Assembly: GCA_934630985.1 (NCBI GenBank)
Contig: CAKTXO010000015.1
Location: 1 to 24,568, forward strand
Source: an uncultured Oscillospiraceae bacterium
Lineage (GTDB): Bacteria > Bacillota > Clostridia > Oscillospirales > Oscillospiraceae
DNA: 24,568 nucleotides
Direction: 5' to 3'
Of this stretch, positions 6,476 to 13,592 are shown piece after piece. The notes under the pieces were generated by a model, which saw only the letters and a program-made list of their open reading frames with translations, searched no databases and was not told where the DNA came from. Position numbers and translations under genes: made by a program. Position 1 is the first letter of the stretch, and every line of letters begins with the position of its first letter.

Positions 6476-6522
6476 AATTTTCAAACATTTTAGATCCTAA
6501 CCAGTGGCTTTTACTTCTATCC

Positions 6523-6564
6523 GGGGGATTCCCACTCCACTTAAGCGGACTGGTTCGGAATGAC
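6523..6564 (-). repeat. Palindromic element, family C, copy 4 (inverted)
   Basis: Read on the minus strand: gtcattccga, arms around gcttaagt, then gtgggaatccccc. It faces copy 3, so copies 3 and 4 form an inverted pair about 50 bp apart, like copies 1 and 2. Confidence 0.6.
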
Positions 6565-6670
6565 AACGTATATTGGGGGCTTTTTGACACGCTGTGGCCT
6601 GAAATCGTCAGGCCAGCCGTGGGTATTCTATACCAAATGCTTCGGGATGCCAGATGCCGAGTTTGTAATT

Positions 6671-6766
6671 TTAGGGAGTCTCTGAATAAATCGTCTGCGG
6701 CTGGATAGCGGATCTTTTTCCCTATCCAGCCGCAGACGATTTATTCATTTATTCAGAGGTTCCTTA
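6671..6766. repeat. Inverted-repeat element, family A, copy 2, with perfect 24-bp stem
   Basis: The arm at 6685-6708 (aataaatcgtctgcggctgg, then atag) is the exact reverse complement of 6722-6745, with the 13-nt loop cggatctttttcc. Outer ends ttagggagtctctgaat and attcagaggttcctta are also imperfectly inverted. The motif cagccgcagacgatt is shared with copy 3 at 10210. Confidence 0.75.
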
Positions 6767-6772
6767 GATGTA

Positions 6773-6814
6773 AAACCAGGCGGCACACAACTTCGGTTGC
6801 GTGCCGCCTGGTTT
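6773..6814. terminator. Strong hairpin with UUCG loop, possible bidirectional terminator
   Basis: AAACCAGGCGGCAC and GTGCCGCCTGGTTT flank an inner CAAC/GTTG stem closed by TTCG: about 18 bp with one mismatch. On the minus strand TTTT follows the stem, on the plus strand only gttgtc. It could end transcripts of the regulator gene at 7075, although a repeat element now lies between them. Confidence 0.5.
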
Positions 6815-6869
6815 GTTGTCCAATCCTGCTTAGCAGATGCCGGTTTTGTAATTTCTCAAATTACTGTCT

Positions 6870-7034
6870 TAGGGTCTATCTGAAAACCGGGAATATGACC
6901 AACGGCGAGGGATTTTCCGCCTGATGAAGCCATTTTTTTGCAGGAATACTCTGCGTATTGCAAGAAAAAATGGTGCCCTGCAGGTGGAAAAGACCCGCTG
7001 TTTGGGCGTGTTGACGGTTTTCAGATAGACCCTA
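6870..7034. mobile_element. 165-bp hairpin MITE-like element, family B
   Basis: Terminal inverted repeats are perfect for about 20 bp: TAGGGTCTATCTGAAAACCG at 6870-6889 and its reverse complement ending at 7034. The interior is a second, nested palindrome: ccattttttt followed by gcaggaatac pairs imperfectly with gtattgcaagaaaaaatgg. It encodes no protein, so it would depend on a transposase elsewhere. No convincing target-site duplication is visible. One end of the same element recurs at 19491-19514. Confidence 0.7.
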
Positions 7035-7074
7035 GCAGCACACGGCTTGACGGGCTCCCTTTTGTGCGCTCCGG

Positions 7075-8868
7075 TTATTCCTGATTGAGCATCCGCCAAA
7101 GGGTGGTTCTGCCGATGCCCAGGCGCTGGGCGGTGGCGGTCTGGTTGCCGTTCTCCTCCTTGAGAACCTGTCGGACGATCTGCCGGTTGATCTGATCCAG
7201 AGGCTGATGGAGGTTCAGGGCGGCGCCACTCTGGAGCCGAGCCTCCGCGGCGGTCATGGAACGCTCCCGCTCCAGAATCTGCCGGGTCTCCGGCTCGGCG
7301 ATGCTGCGGTTGGGGCAGGCCAGAGCCAGCTCGTGCATGACCCGCTTGAACTGAGAATAGTTGTGGGGCCAGTTGTACTCCTGCAAAAGCCGCAGAACCC
7401 CGTCGTCGGCCCCCAGGGTCTGCTGCTCCAGCCGGGTATTCAGGTGATTTAGGTAGAAGGCCACCAGATCCGCCATCTGCTGCTGCCGCTGCCGCAGAGG
7501 GGGCAGGAACAGGTTCAGACATTCCAGCTTTTCCGCAAAGGCCATACCCTCCTGGGAAATGCGGCTCCCCGGAGGGCAGACGCAGGACAAAATCAGCCGG
7601 TTCCGCTTGCTGACCTCCATGGTCAGCAGGCACACCATCAGCTGGTGCTGCTTCTGCGGGGACAGCAGATCCACGTCCTGCAAAAAGACGGTGCAGTCGC
7701 TTTTGGCCAGAGGGGAATTGTGGTGATCCGTCAGGAAGATCCAGCCCTTTTCATCCAGCAAAAAGCAGTCCACAATGACCAGCGGGTTTTTCCGCCAGGC
7801 GCTGGCGGCGTAAATATGGCACACCACCTGCTCTTTGCAGGTGCCCTCCTCGCCGCAGACGATCAGAGGCTGGGTGCTGCCGTTGATTTTCTGGATTTGA
7901 TCCTGCAAACCCCGCATGAGGTTTGTCAGGCTGTAGAAGCTGGCTCGGTATTTTTCCTCCGCTTCCTCCCGATCCAGATAGCGGATGCCCTGGCGTATTT
8001 CCGGGGCAGAGGCTCGGCTTTCGGAGAAATAGAAGGTGGTATACAGGGTGCCGCCGTAGCCTTCATAGCGGCGGCGGATGTTGTAGATCACGTTGTTGAT
8101 CTGCTTCAGGTAGTGATCCTGCTCCTCCCGGGGCTTCAGAGCCTTTTCCCGGAGGTAATGGACAATGGCGGTCTGGCCGTCGGGGACCGTGGAGAAAAAC
8201 AGCTCTCCCGAGGGGGTGAACACCACGGTGCTGTTGACCTGGTTCCACACCAGGCGGCGCAGGAACCGGTTTTCCTCCTGGAGCCGCCGACAGTTGTCGC
8301 AGATCCGCAGAGCCTCCTGAAAGGCGGCTCGGACGCTGTCCGGATCCGAGGTGATGAGAATGGCGCTGAGCCCCAATTCCTGAGCCATCCGATAGGCCAC
8401 CATGTCGCACAGCAGGGTATAGCGCCGATCCCCCAGGCGCTCCAGCTGCTGCCGAGCCTGATCCGCCCCCTCAATGGGAAACACCGCCACAGGAATGTGC
8501 AGAAGATTCTGGATGTTATTGGCCTGCTCGGTAATATTGGGATGCCCCACCACCGCAATGGGCTGGGACAGATTCCCCGCCAGATGAATAGCGCGGATGA
8601 TCTCCACCATGGTCACAGGGATCTCCACCACCGGCAGGGTCAGCCGCCTGCGCAGCATGGCCGCCGTGCCACCCCGGGAGATCACCGCGTCATAGTCATT
8701 GTGAAAATCCCGCAGTGCCAGCTCCAGACCTGCCTCCAGGTCACCGACATACACCGTCAGCTCCACCGGAAACTCCTCCGCCACGGTTTTCATAACGGCA
8801 CTCATATTTTCATAAGGCGCAATACACAAAAGCCGGGGATTCTCCGCCATCATATCACTTCTTTCCAT
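7075..8868 (-). CDS. PrpR-type regulator with degenerate AAA+ domain and Fis-like HTH
   Basis: A 597-residue regulator. Residues about 10-200 resemble the PrpR N-terminal sensor of SigL-type activators (DYDAVISRGGTAAMLRRRLT, then LPVVEIPVTMVEIIRAIHLA). A helical linker follows. Residues about 325-515 keep the outline of a Sigma-54 AAA+ domain, but key parts are lost: Walker A reads GEEGTCKE (339-346) instead of GExGTGKE, Walker B reads CTVFLQDVD instead of GTLFLDEID, no GAFTGA loop is present, and WPHNYSQFKR replaces WPGNVREL. The C-terminus (563-596, IVRQVLKEENGNQTATAQRL then GIGRTTLWRML) is an intact Fis-type HTH. It can therefore probably bind DNA and a ligand but not open Sigma-54 promoters. 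The start at 8868 is not certain; ATGATG at 8853 is an alternative. It is the last gene of the organic-acid block and is likely its regulator. Confidence 0.82.
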   Translation of the reverse strand: MERSDMMAENPRLLCIAPYENMSAVMKTVAEEFPVELTVYVGDLEAGLELALRDFHNDYDAVISRGGTAAMLRRRLTLPVVEIPVTMVEIIRAIHLAGNLSQPIAVVGHPNITEQANNIQNLLHIPVAVFPIEGADQARQQLERLGDRRYTLLCDMVAYRMAQELGLSAILITSDPDSVRAAFQEALRICDNCRRLQEENRFLRRLVWNQVNSTVVFTPSGELFFSTVPDGQTAIVHYLREKALKPREEQDHYLKQINNVIYNIRRRYEGYGGTLYTTFYFSESRASAPEIRQGIRYLDREEAEEKYRASFYSLTNLMRGLQDQIQKINGSTQPLIVCGEEGTCKEQVVCHIYAASAWRKNPLVIVDCFLLDEKGWIFLTDHHNSPLAKSDCTVFLQDVDLLSPQKQHQLMVCLLTMEVSKRNRLILSCVCPPGSRISQEGMAFAEKLECLNLFLPPLRQRQQQMADLVAFYLNHLNTRLEQQTLGADDGVLRLLQEYNWPHNYSQFKRVMHELALACPNRSIAEPETRQILERERSMTAAEARLQSGAALNLHQPLDQINRQIVRQVLKEENGNQTATAQRLGIGRTTLWRMLNQE

Positions 8869-8915
8869 GGTTTCCCGTTTTCTTTCCTCCAGTATAAAAT
8901 ATCATGGGGGCTGTG

Positions 8916-9803
8916 TCAATGCTCTCCTGCCGGGGCGTTTTCCGGTTTCTCCTGCTGGGAATGGAACAGCAGTCCCGCCGCCAGCAGGATGAAGCCATAG
9001 GCTGCCCAGCTGTAAAGCCCGGGAACCTGGCCGAATACCACAAAGCCCAGCAGACCCGAGAACAAAATCTGCGAAAAATCAAAAATCGAAATTTCCCGGG
9101 GCGGCGCATACCGATAGGCCTCCGTCAGGCCAAACTGCGCCGCGGCGCAGCTGCTTCCGGCCAGAAGCAGGCAAATAAGCTGTGCCGGAGACATGGGTCT
9201 CCAGTCCGCCAAGGCCGGAATCAGCACCCCAATCAAAGACAGTGCGGAAAACCAGAAGACGATGACACTGCCGGAAATCTGGTCTTTTTTCCGCAGAGCC
9301 CGCAAAGACACATGGGCTCCGCCGGACAGGATGCCCCCCAACAGGCCGATGACGGCAGAGGGGCCCAAGGCGCTTCTATTGGGGAAAATCAAAAAGCCGC
9401 TGCCCAGCAGCGCCAGACCGATGCAGCCCGCCTGGGTCTTCGTGACCCGCTCCCCCAGAAAGATGCCCGCAAACACAATGGCAAAAAAGGGGCTGAGCTT
9501 GCTCAGGGAGTTGGAATTTGCCAGCAGCAGCCGGTCAATGGCGTAGTAATTGCAGAACACAGCCCCGGCTCCGCAGAGGATGCGGGTGGCCAGAGGCAGC
9601 CGGGATTCCTTGGGCACCGCCAGACTCTGTCGATCCCGGAGAAGGATCACCGCCGCCGCCACCGCGGAAACACTGTTGCGGAAAACCATTTTCTGCACCG
9701 AGGGCAGATCCCCCGCCAGGCGCACAAAGGTGCTCATGAGCGCAAAGAAAAAAGAGGAAAGTACCAGCAGCCCAATGGCCTTCTTTTTCTGGTGCATGGC
9801 CAT
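8916..9803 (-). CDS. EamA/DMT-family transporter (10 TM)
   Basis: A 295-residue integral membrane protein with ten hydrophobic segments arranged as two EamA repeats. The N-terminal repeat reads AIGLLVLSSFFFALMSTFVR and contains the family-typical FRNSVSAVAAAVILL and KLSPFFAIVFAGIFLGERVT. The second repeat ends with SQILFSGLLGFVVFGQVP and a short polar tail. Such proteins export or exchange small metabolites; the substrate cannot be told. Its ATG overlaps the stop of the VOC gene by one base (TAATG), so translation is coupled and the two probably act together. A second ATG two codons downstream (9797) is possible. Length and topology are normal. Confidence 0.88.
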   Translation of the reverse strand: MAMHQKKKAIGLLVLSSFFFALMSTFVRLAGDLPSVQKMVFRNSVSAVAAAVILLRDRQSLAVPKESRLPLATRILCGAGAVFCNYYAIDRLLLANSNSLSKLSPFFAIVFAGIFLGERVTKTQAGCIGLALLGSGFLIFPNRSALGPSAVIGLLGGILSGGAHVSLRALRKKDQISGSVIVFWFSALSLIGVLIPALADWRPMSPAQLICLLLAGSSCAAAQFGLTEAYRYAPPREISIFDFSQILFSGLLGFVVFGQVPGLYSWAAYGFILLAAGLLFHSQQEKPENAPAGEH

Positions 9804-10147
9804 TATTTGCGCAGAATGTGAATGGCAAAGCCTCCAAATTCCCCGTCCAGATAGACATTTTTAATGCCCCTGTCATCGTAGGCGGCGGTCTCCATCCGGA
9901 AGTCAAAGCCCTTTCCCTTCAGCTCCTCCATGGCGCTTTCCAAATTCTCCGTTGCCATGGCGATATGGCCGTTGGCTCCCAGGAAGGGGGTCTTCATACA
10001 TTCAAAATAGCTTCCGGCAAACTGGGATTTCTGCCCCTGCCGGGGGGTCAGGTTGAACATCCGGCTCAACAGCTCCGCCAAGGCGGCAGCTTCCCGGTCA
10101 TTGGGCGTGTTGATGCCGATGTGAACGAGTTCAAATTGATTTTCCAT
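9803..10147 (-). CDS. Stand-alone VOC domain like the C-terminal domain of clostridial KDPG/KHG aldolases
   Basis: A 114-residue vicinal-oxygen-chelate fold protein: FELVHIGINTPNDREAAALA at the start, FAGSYFECMKTPFLGANGHI in the middle, and NVYLDGEFGGFAIHIL at the end. The pattern resembles, from memory, the VOC domain fused to the C-terminus of 2-keto-3-deoxy-6-phosphogluconate aldolases in many Clostridia. Here it is a separate protein and no KDPG aldolase is in the window, although two DHDPS-family aldolases are nearby. The start at 10147 has GGAGC 7 nt upstream; a longer frame to 10192 lacks a site and would cross a terminator. It is translationally coupled to the EamA gene. Histidine and glutamate residues at metal-ligand positions are present but function is unproven. 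Confidence 0.78.
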   Translation of the reverse strand: MENQFELVHIGINTPNDREAAALAELLSRMFNLTPRQGQKSQFAGSYFECMKTPFLGANGHIAMATENLESAMEELKGKGFDFRMETAAYDDRGIKNVYLDGEFGGFAIHILRK

Positions 10148-10178
10148 CGTTATGCTCCTAATTCTGAAAATTTTAAAA

Positions 10179-10208
10179 ATAGCCGGTCTCATATCCGAGA
10201 TCGGCTAT
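10179..10208 (-). terminator. Intrinsic terminator of the TRAP operon
   Basis: Minus strand: ATAGCCGATCTC pairs with GAGACCGGCTAT (one mismatch) and is followed by TTTTTAAAATTTT. It separates the TRAP permease gene from the VOC-EamA pair. Confidence 0.75.
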
Positions 10209-10209
10209 T

Positions 10210-10292
10210 GGGGAAGCTCTGATTAAATTGTCAAGAGCTGACGGCAAAGGGTTCGCCGCCCAGCCGCAGACGATTGATTCAGAGCTTCCTTA
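10210..10292. repeat. Inverted-repeat element, family A, copy 3
   Basis: gggaagctctgattaaattg (10211-10230) is the imperfect reverse complement of cgattgattcagagcttcct (10271-10290). The inner sequence cagccgcagacgatt equals that in copy 2. It lies between the permease stop and the terminator, so it is part of the transcript's 3-prime untranslated region. Confidence 0.6.
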
Positions 10293-10297
10293 CGAAA

Positions 10298-12304
10298 TCA
10301 GGCAACAGCAGGTGTCTGACGCTTCTTGCTGATGACCAGGCACCATACCAGCAGCACAGCACCCAGAACGATGCCGATCATGTCATACATGGAGCCGGGC
10401 ATCACGAACATCAGCGCGGCTACATAGAACAGAGCCCGCTCCACAACGTTCAGATTCTTCCCCATATAACCCGCGACACCGGAAGCCAGGAAGAAAGTGG
10501 CACAGGCAACCATGGCAACGGCCAAAATGATTTCCGGGATCGTGCCGATCAGCAGAATCGCGGGACGGTATACGAAGATGAACGGAGCAACGAATGCGGT
10601 TATGGCAAAGTAGAATGCCTTCCAGCCTGTTTTCCAGGCGCTGGCATTTGCAATACCGGCAGCGGTAAAGGAGGCCAGGCAGACAGGAGGCGTGATTTGC
10701 GCCACAACGCCGAAGTAGAAGATGAACATATTGGCGACCAGAGGCTCAACGCCCAGCTTCTGAATCGCAGAGCAGAACAGCGTGTTGGCGATCAGGTAGG
10801 CCGCTACGGTGGGCAGCGCCATACCCAGCAGCAGGCAGCCGGCAGCAGCAACCAGCAGAGCCATCAGCAGATGAGAATTGCCGGAGGTACCGATCAGCTT
10901 GGCGATCTTAACAGCAACGCCGGAACGAACCACGATGCCGATCATAATGCCACAGGCCGCGGTGGGGATTGCCACATTGGAAGCCTGACGGACACCTTCC
11001 ATCAAGGTGTGGAGCATCTGCTTTGCGTTCATCCGAATGTCTTTTGCGGTCAGATTGATCACAATAGACAGCAGGGTGCAGTAAATGGCCGCACGAGGCA
11101 TAGACAGACCCTTAAAAATCATGATGACCAGCAGAATGATGGGCAGCAGACGGTAGATCCGGGGCAGGATGGGAGAACCCTGGTACTTGAGACCCGCATT
11201 GTTGTCGGCCATCTGACGCTTCTTCGCCAGCAGGTGAACCAGAATAAAGGCAGCGCCAAAGTAAGCACACGCAGGAATGATGGCAGAGGTAGCAATGGTC
11301 ATGTATTTCACGCCAATCATTTCTGCCATGATGAATGCACCGGCACCCATGATGGGAGGCATGATCTGACCACCGGTAGAGGCAACCGACTCAACGGCGC
11401 CGGCCTCTTCGGGCGTATAACCGGCTTTCTTCATCAGCGGAATGGTCAGAACACCGGTTGTAGAAACGTTTGCAACGGCAGAGCCGGAAATCATGCCCAG
11501 CAGGCCGGAAGAAATAACAGCTGCCTTTGCAGGGCCACCGGCGGTTTTGTCGGAAAGCTTCATACCCAGATCGATCAGCACGGAGCCGCCGCCGCAGTTG
11601 GAGAAGAACGCACCAAAAACCATAAAGTAGAAGAGCGTTCCCATGGAGGTGGACAGGGGAGAACCGAAAATACCGTTCTGTCCCAGCATCAGCGTTTCAC
11701 AGAACTGGGCAAAGGTCATACCGGCAAAGCGGAAGATTCCCTTAACGTACTGGCCGAAAAACGCATAGGCCATAAAGAACAGGATGACGAAGAACAGTGC
11801 CAGAGATACGGTACGGCGCACAGCCTCCATGACACACACGATCAGCATTACGGCTACCACAATGTCCAAAGTAGACATGGGATCCACGCTGAGAACACGC
11901 ATATTCAGTGCGTTAGCATGGCTCAGGAAATAGTAGCAAACAAAAGCGACACAGCCAAGGAGCAAACCGTCGTAAATCCACCACAGATTACGCCACTTGC
12001 TTTCTTTGTTTTTCACCTTATCCGCCATGGGGTTGAACAGGAAGACAACCGCCAGGGCAAAGCACATGTGCAGGGGAATCTGCGCCCAGGGCTGCAGAGG
12101 TTTTACCAGCTTAATATACAGCTGGAAGGCCGTCATGGCCAGAGTCAGCACTACCAAAACAATGTAGCGCCAGCGAGGCATGTTCTTCAACAGCTTCGCG
12201 ATCTTGGACTCTTCGTCTTCCTCGTTGGCCAGAGCCTGGGCTTTCGCGTCCATGTCCAGCTTCCCGGAAACACCAGAGTCTCCTTTTTTCTTAAATAAGC
12301 TCAT
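10298..12304 (-). CDS. TRAP transporter fused permease (DctQM-type, TAXI system)
   Basis: Membrane component of a tripartite ATP-independent periplasmic-type transporter, driven by ion gradient. The 668-residue protein has an N-terminal group of about four or five membrane segments equivalent to DctQ (about 45-210) and a long DctM part. The latter carries the family core GLLGMISGSAVANVSTTGVL (about 270), TIPLMKKAGYTPEEAGAVES and ASTGGQIMPPIMGAGAFIMA. The start at 12304 has GAGAGGTAA upstream. The gene follows a TAXI binding lipoprotein by 77 nt, as is usual for these two-gene systems. Length is normal for the fused subfamily. It probably imports the carboxylic acid used by the enzymes encoded upstream in the same orientation (inference). 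Confidence 0.92.
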   Translation of the reverse strand: MSLFKKKGDSGVSGKLDMDAKAQALANEEDEESKIAKLLKNMPRWRYIVLVVLTLAMTAFQLYIKLVKPLQPWAQIPLHMCFALAVVFLFNPMADKVKNKESKWRNLWWIYDGLLLGCVAFVCYYFLSHANALNMRVLSVDPMSTLDIVVAVMLIVCVMEAVRRTVSLALFFVILFFMAYAFFGQYVKGIFRFAGMTFAQFCETLMLGQNGIFGSPLSTSMGTLFYFMVFGAFFSNCGGGSVLIDLGMKLSDKTAGGPAKAAVISSGLLGMISGSAVANVSTTGVLTIPLMKKAGYTPEEAGAVESVASTGGQIMPPIMGAGAFIMAEMIGVKYMTIATSAIIPACAYFGAAFILVHLLAKKRQMADNNAGLKYQGSPILPRIYRLLPIILLVIMIFKGLSMPRAAIYCTLLSIVINLTAKDIRMNAKQMLHTLMEGVRQASNVAIPTAACGIMIGIVVRSGVAVKIAKLIGTSGNSHLLMALLVAAAGCLLLGMALPTVAAYLIANTLFCSAIQKLGVEPLVANMFIFYFGVVAQITPPVCLASFTAAGIANASAWKTGWKAFYFAITAFVAPFIFVYRPAILLIGTIPEIILAVAMVACATFFLASGVAGYMGKNLNVVERALFYVAALMFVMPGSMYDMIGIVLGAVLLVWCLVISKKRQTPAVA

Positions 12305-12345
12305 AAATTACCTCTCAGTGAAATAGTAGACGGCTTTTTATGGAA

Positions 12346-12367
12346 GGCTGGGTCTTTTGACCCAGCC
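12346..12367 (-). other. Intercistronic hairpin between binding protein and permease
   Basis: GGCTGGGTC (12346-12354) and GACCCAGCC (12359-12367) form a perfect 9-bp stem with a TTTT/AAAA loop, 15 nt after the binding-protein stop. The following minus-strand sequence, ttccataaaaagcc, is not a T-run. It may stabilise the 3-prime end of the binding-protein message or allow partial read-through, giving more binding protein than permease. Confidence 0.55.
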
Positions 12368-12381
12368 TATATGTCAGATCC

Positions 12382-13473
12382 TTACTTGATGTAGCCAGCC
12401 TCGGTGAAGTATCTCAGAGCGCCGGGATGCAGCTCAGCACCGCCGACCTTCTCGGATTCCCAGCAGGTAGCAACATCCCAGGGAGCCAGGGAGTTGTAGG
12501 TCTTGACCAGAGCGTCACGGTTCTCGCACAGGGTCTTGGTGATCATATAAACCACATCATCGCTCAGATCATCGTTGACGAAAATGGAGTCGGGGGAGCC
12601 GGGCAGAACCAGCTCGTTGGTCTGACCCTTGAAGGAGTCAGCAGCAATGGTCACTCTCTGGAAGCCCTTCTCATTGACAAACCAGTCAACCAGCTCGTCA
12701 CCCCACTGCAGGAAGGTAACGTCACAGGTGGTAGCAATTTCAGCCATGGTGGAAGAAGAACCGGAAGTATGGTCAATGTAGAAGTCGATCTTGCCGTCCT
12801 GCAGGGCAGCCTGGTTCTCAGAGCCGGACTGGTTGGTGATGGAACCGCCCCAGCTTTCCAGATCCTCCTGGGTCACACCGAAGTACTCCAGCAGCAGGTA
12901 AGCGCCCTGGGCATCCATGGAGCCAACAGGAGAGCAGCCGATCCGCAGGGGCAGCTTCTGCTCAAAGACTTCCTCAATGGTGGAAACGTTGTACTTTTCC
13001 AGGAACTTGTTGGAGATGCAGTTGATGTAGCACACAGAGGTCAGACCGCCCATAACAGCCTTATAACCAGCAGTAACAGGGGGCTTGCCCAGGGTGCCTT
13101 CCTCCTTAGCCCACTTGGCGGGAGCAGCGTTGATGAAAGCCATGGAAACAGACTCGTCAGCGAACAGGTAGGGAGCGCCCATGCCGCCAGGGTTGGTGGG
13201 CTGAACGTCTACCAGGCCGAAGCCGCCTTCGTTCTCCAGGTACTTCGCCATCTCGACAATGATGTTGTAAGAGCCGGAACCGACAGCGTCAGAAGAGAAA
13301 ACCAGAGTTTCACCGGACATGTCCAAATTCTCGGACCCATTGGCAGCATCCCCGGCGGGAGCGGCAGTTTCTGCGGGAGCAGGGGCAGTTGCGGGGGGCT
13401 CGGTCTTGGCGCCGCAGGCAGCAAAGCTCAAAACGACGGCAACAGACAGAAGCAGGGCGATTATTTTTTTCAT
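12382..13473 (-). CDS. TAXI-family TRAP solute-binding lipoprotein
   Basis: Extracellular substrate-binding protein for the permease encoded next. The 363-residue precursor has a lipoprotein signal, MKKIIALLLSVAVVLSFAAC, with the acylated cysteine at C20. An alanine/proline/threonine linker (21-50) follows, then the TAXI fold: FSSDAVGSGSYNIIVEMAKY, then VQPTNPGGMGAPYLFADESV and NKFLEKYNVSTIEEVFEQKL. TAXI systems are reported for dicarboxylates, glutamate-like and other organic acids; the ligand here is unknown. The start has AAGGAG upstream. The gene lies between the second aldolase and the permease, all on one strand, which ties uptake to the metabolic genes. A 119-nt gap upstream may hold an additional promoter. 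Confidence 0.92.
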   Translation of the reverse strand: MKKIIALLLSVAVVLSFAACGAKTEPPATAPAPAETAAPAGDAANGSENLDMSGETLVFSSDAVGSGSYNIIVEMAKYLENEGGFGLVDVQPTNPGGMGAPYLFADESVSMAFINAAPAKWAKEEGTLGKPPVTAGYKAVMGGLTSVCYINCISNKFLEKYNVSTIEEVFEQKLPLRIGCSPVGSMDAQGAYLLLEYFGVTQEDLESWGGSITNQSGSENQAALQDGKIDFYIDHTSGSSSTMAEIATTCDVTFLQWGDELVDWFVNEKGFQRVTIAADSFKGQTNELVLPGSPDSIFVNDDLSDDVVYMITKTLCENRDALVKTYNSLAPWDVATCWESEKVGGAELHPGALRYFTEAGYIK

Positions 13474-13501
13474 TTGAATTCTCCTTTTCTAATTATGTTA
13501 T

Positions 13502-13514
13502 CCGACTCTGTCGG
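13502..13514. promoter_or_regulatory. Short palindrome upstream of the TAXI gene
   Basis: CCGACtctGTCGG, a 5-bp dyad with 3-nt spacer, lies about 30 nt before the start codon, within the 119-nt gap after the aldolase gene. It could be an operator or a weak hairpin in the leader. No good -35/-10 pair was found in this gap. Confidence 0.25.
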
Positions 13515-13592
13515 TTAACTACATACACTTTGTTTATGGTTGATCAGCGCAATGACGTACTCCATGGTGCGCATCGGGTCTGGCCCAGGCTT

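Noticed and set aside
10274..12298. Plus-strand frame of 674 codons opposite the TRAP permease
   Set aside because: Antisense of a hydrophobic membrane protein gives His/Gln/Asn-rich shadow sequence; no recognisable domain.
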